In this document: piece by piece, positions 32,886-64,000 of the stretch
How positions within the stretch are numbered: the stretch's first letter is position 1
Layout: the number at the start of each line of letters is the position of its first letter
NCBI GenBank assembly: GCA_022829145.1
Contig: CM040758.1
Location: 11,087,628 to 11,151,627, forward strand
Length of the DNA stretch: 64,000 nucleotides
Source: Albula goreensis
Taxonomy: Eukaryota; Chordata; Actinopteri; Albuliformes; Albulidae
Reading direction: 5' to 3'
Notes under the pieces: model-generated
Told to the model about the DNA's origin: nothing
The model's database searches: none
Seen by the model: only the letters and a program-made list of their open reading frames with translations
Made by a program: the position numbers and the translations under genes

Positions 32886-32901
<16 letters not shown>
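32863..32901 (+). promoter_or_regulatory. Upstream ORF 4 overlapping the gria2 start codon
   Basis: A 12-codon ORF whose ATG has G at -3 and whose TGA lies 13 nt past the main ATG, in a different frame. Ribosomes using it would pass over the gria2 start, so it could lower translation. Confidence 0.4.

Positions 32902-64000
<31,099 letters not shown>

Overview
This is vertebrate genomic DNA, most likely from a ray-finned (teleost) fish. The window holds two multi-exon neurotransmitter-receptor genes in tandem on the + strand, separated by AT-rich introns, dinucleotide microsatellites, degenerate tRNA-type SINE copies and a fish-type MITE. The gene order GLRB then GRIA2, same orientation, is the order I know from human chromosome 4q, so this is conserved synteny. 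I cannot say from the sequence which teleost paralogue (glrba or glrbb; gria2a or gria2b) this is.

Region 1-21.6 kb: glrb, the glycine receptor beta subunit. Nine coding exons (1148-20820) join in frame to a complete 491-residue protein. It has a signal peptide, the Cys-loop, four membrane segments and the gephyrin-binding motif in the last exon. A poly(A) signal lies at 21538. The upstream non-coding exon and promoter are not recognised and are probably outside the window.

Region 21.6-32.5 kb: intergenic. It holds a degenerate SINE (27.5 kb), a striking 53-bp foldback (28.7 kb), (GA)n tracts and a long (GT)n tract (31.05-31.23 kb). No gene was found.

Region 32.5-64 kb: gria2, AMPA receptor subunit GluA2. 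Thirteen coding exons (32886-63722) encode 759 complete residues: amino-terminal domain, S1, M1, the pore loop, M3 and most of S2. The flip/flop exons, M4 and the C-tail lie beyond the right edge. Introns 2 and 3 are large (11.2 and 9.8 kb) and carry MITE, SINE and LINE remnants and a second foldback.

The most informative non-coding signals are the two RNA-editing structures of gria2. The Q/R codon is genomically CAG, with a matching intronic complementary sequence about 380 nt downstream in a strongly structured intron. The R/G stem-loop straddles the exon 13 donor. Other points of note are a GC-AG intron in glrb, a Leu at the M2 6' pore position of the beta subunit where human has Phe, an extra cysteine in the GluA2 amino-terminal domain, and an RE1-like element with short upstream ORFs in the gria2 leader. 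I saw no previously undescribed multi-gene system.
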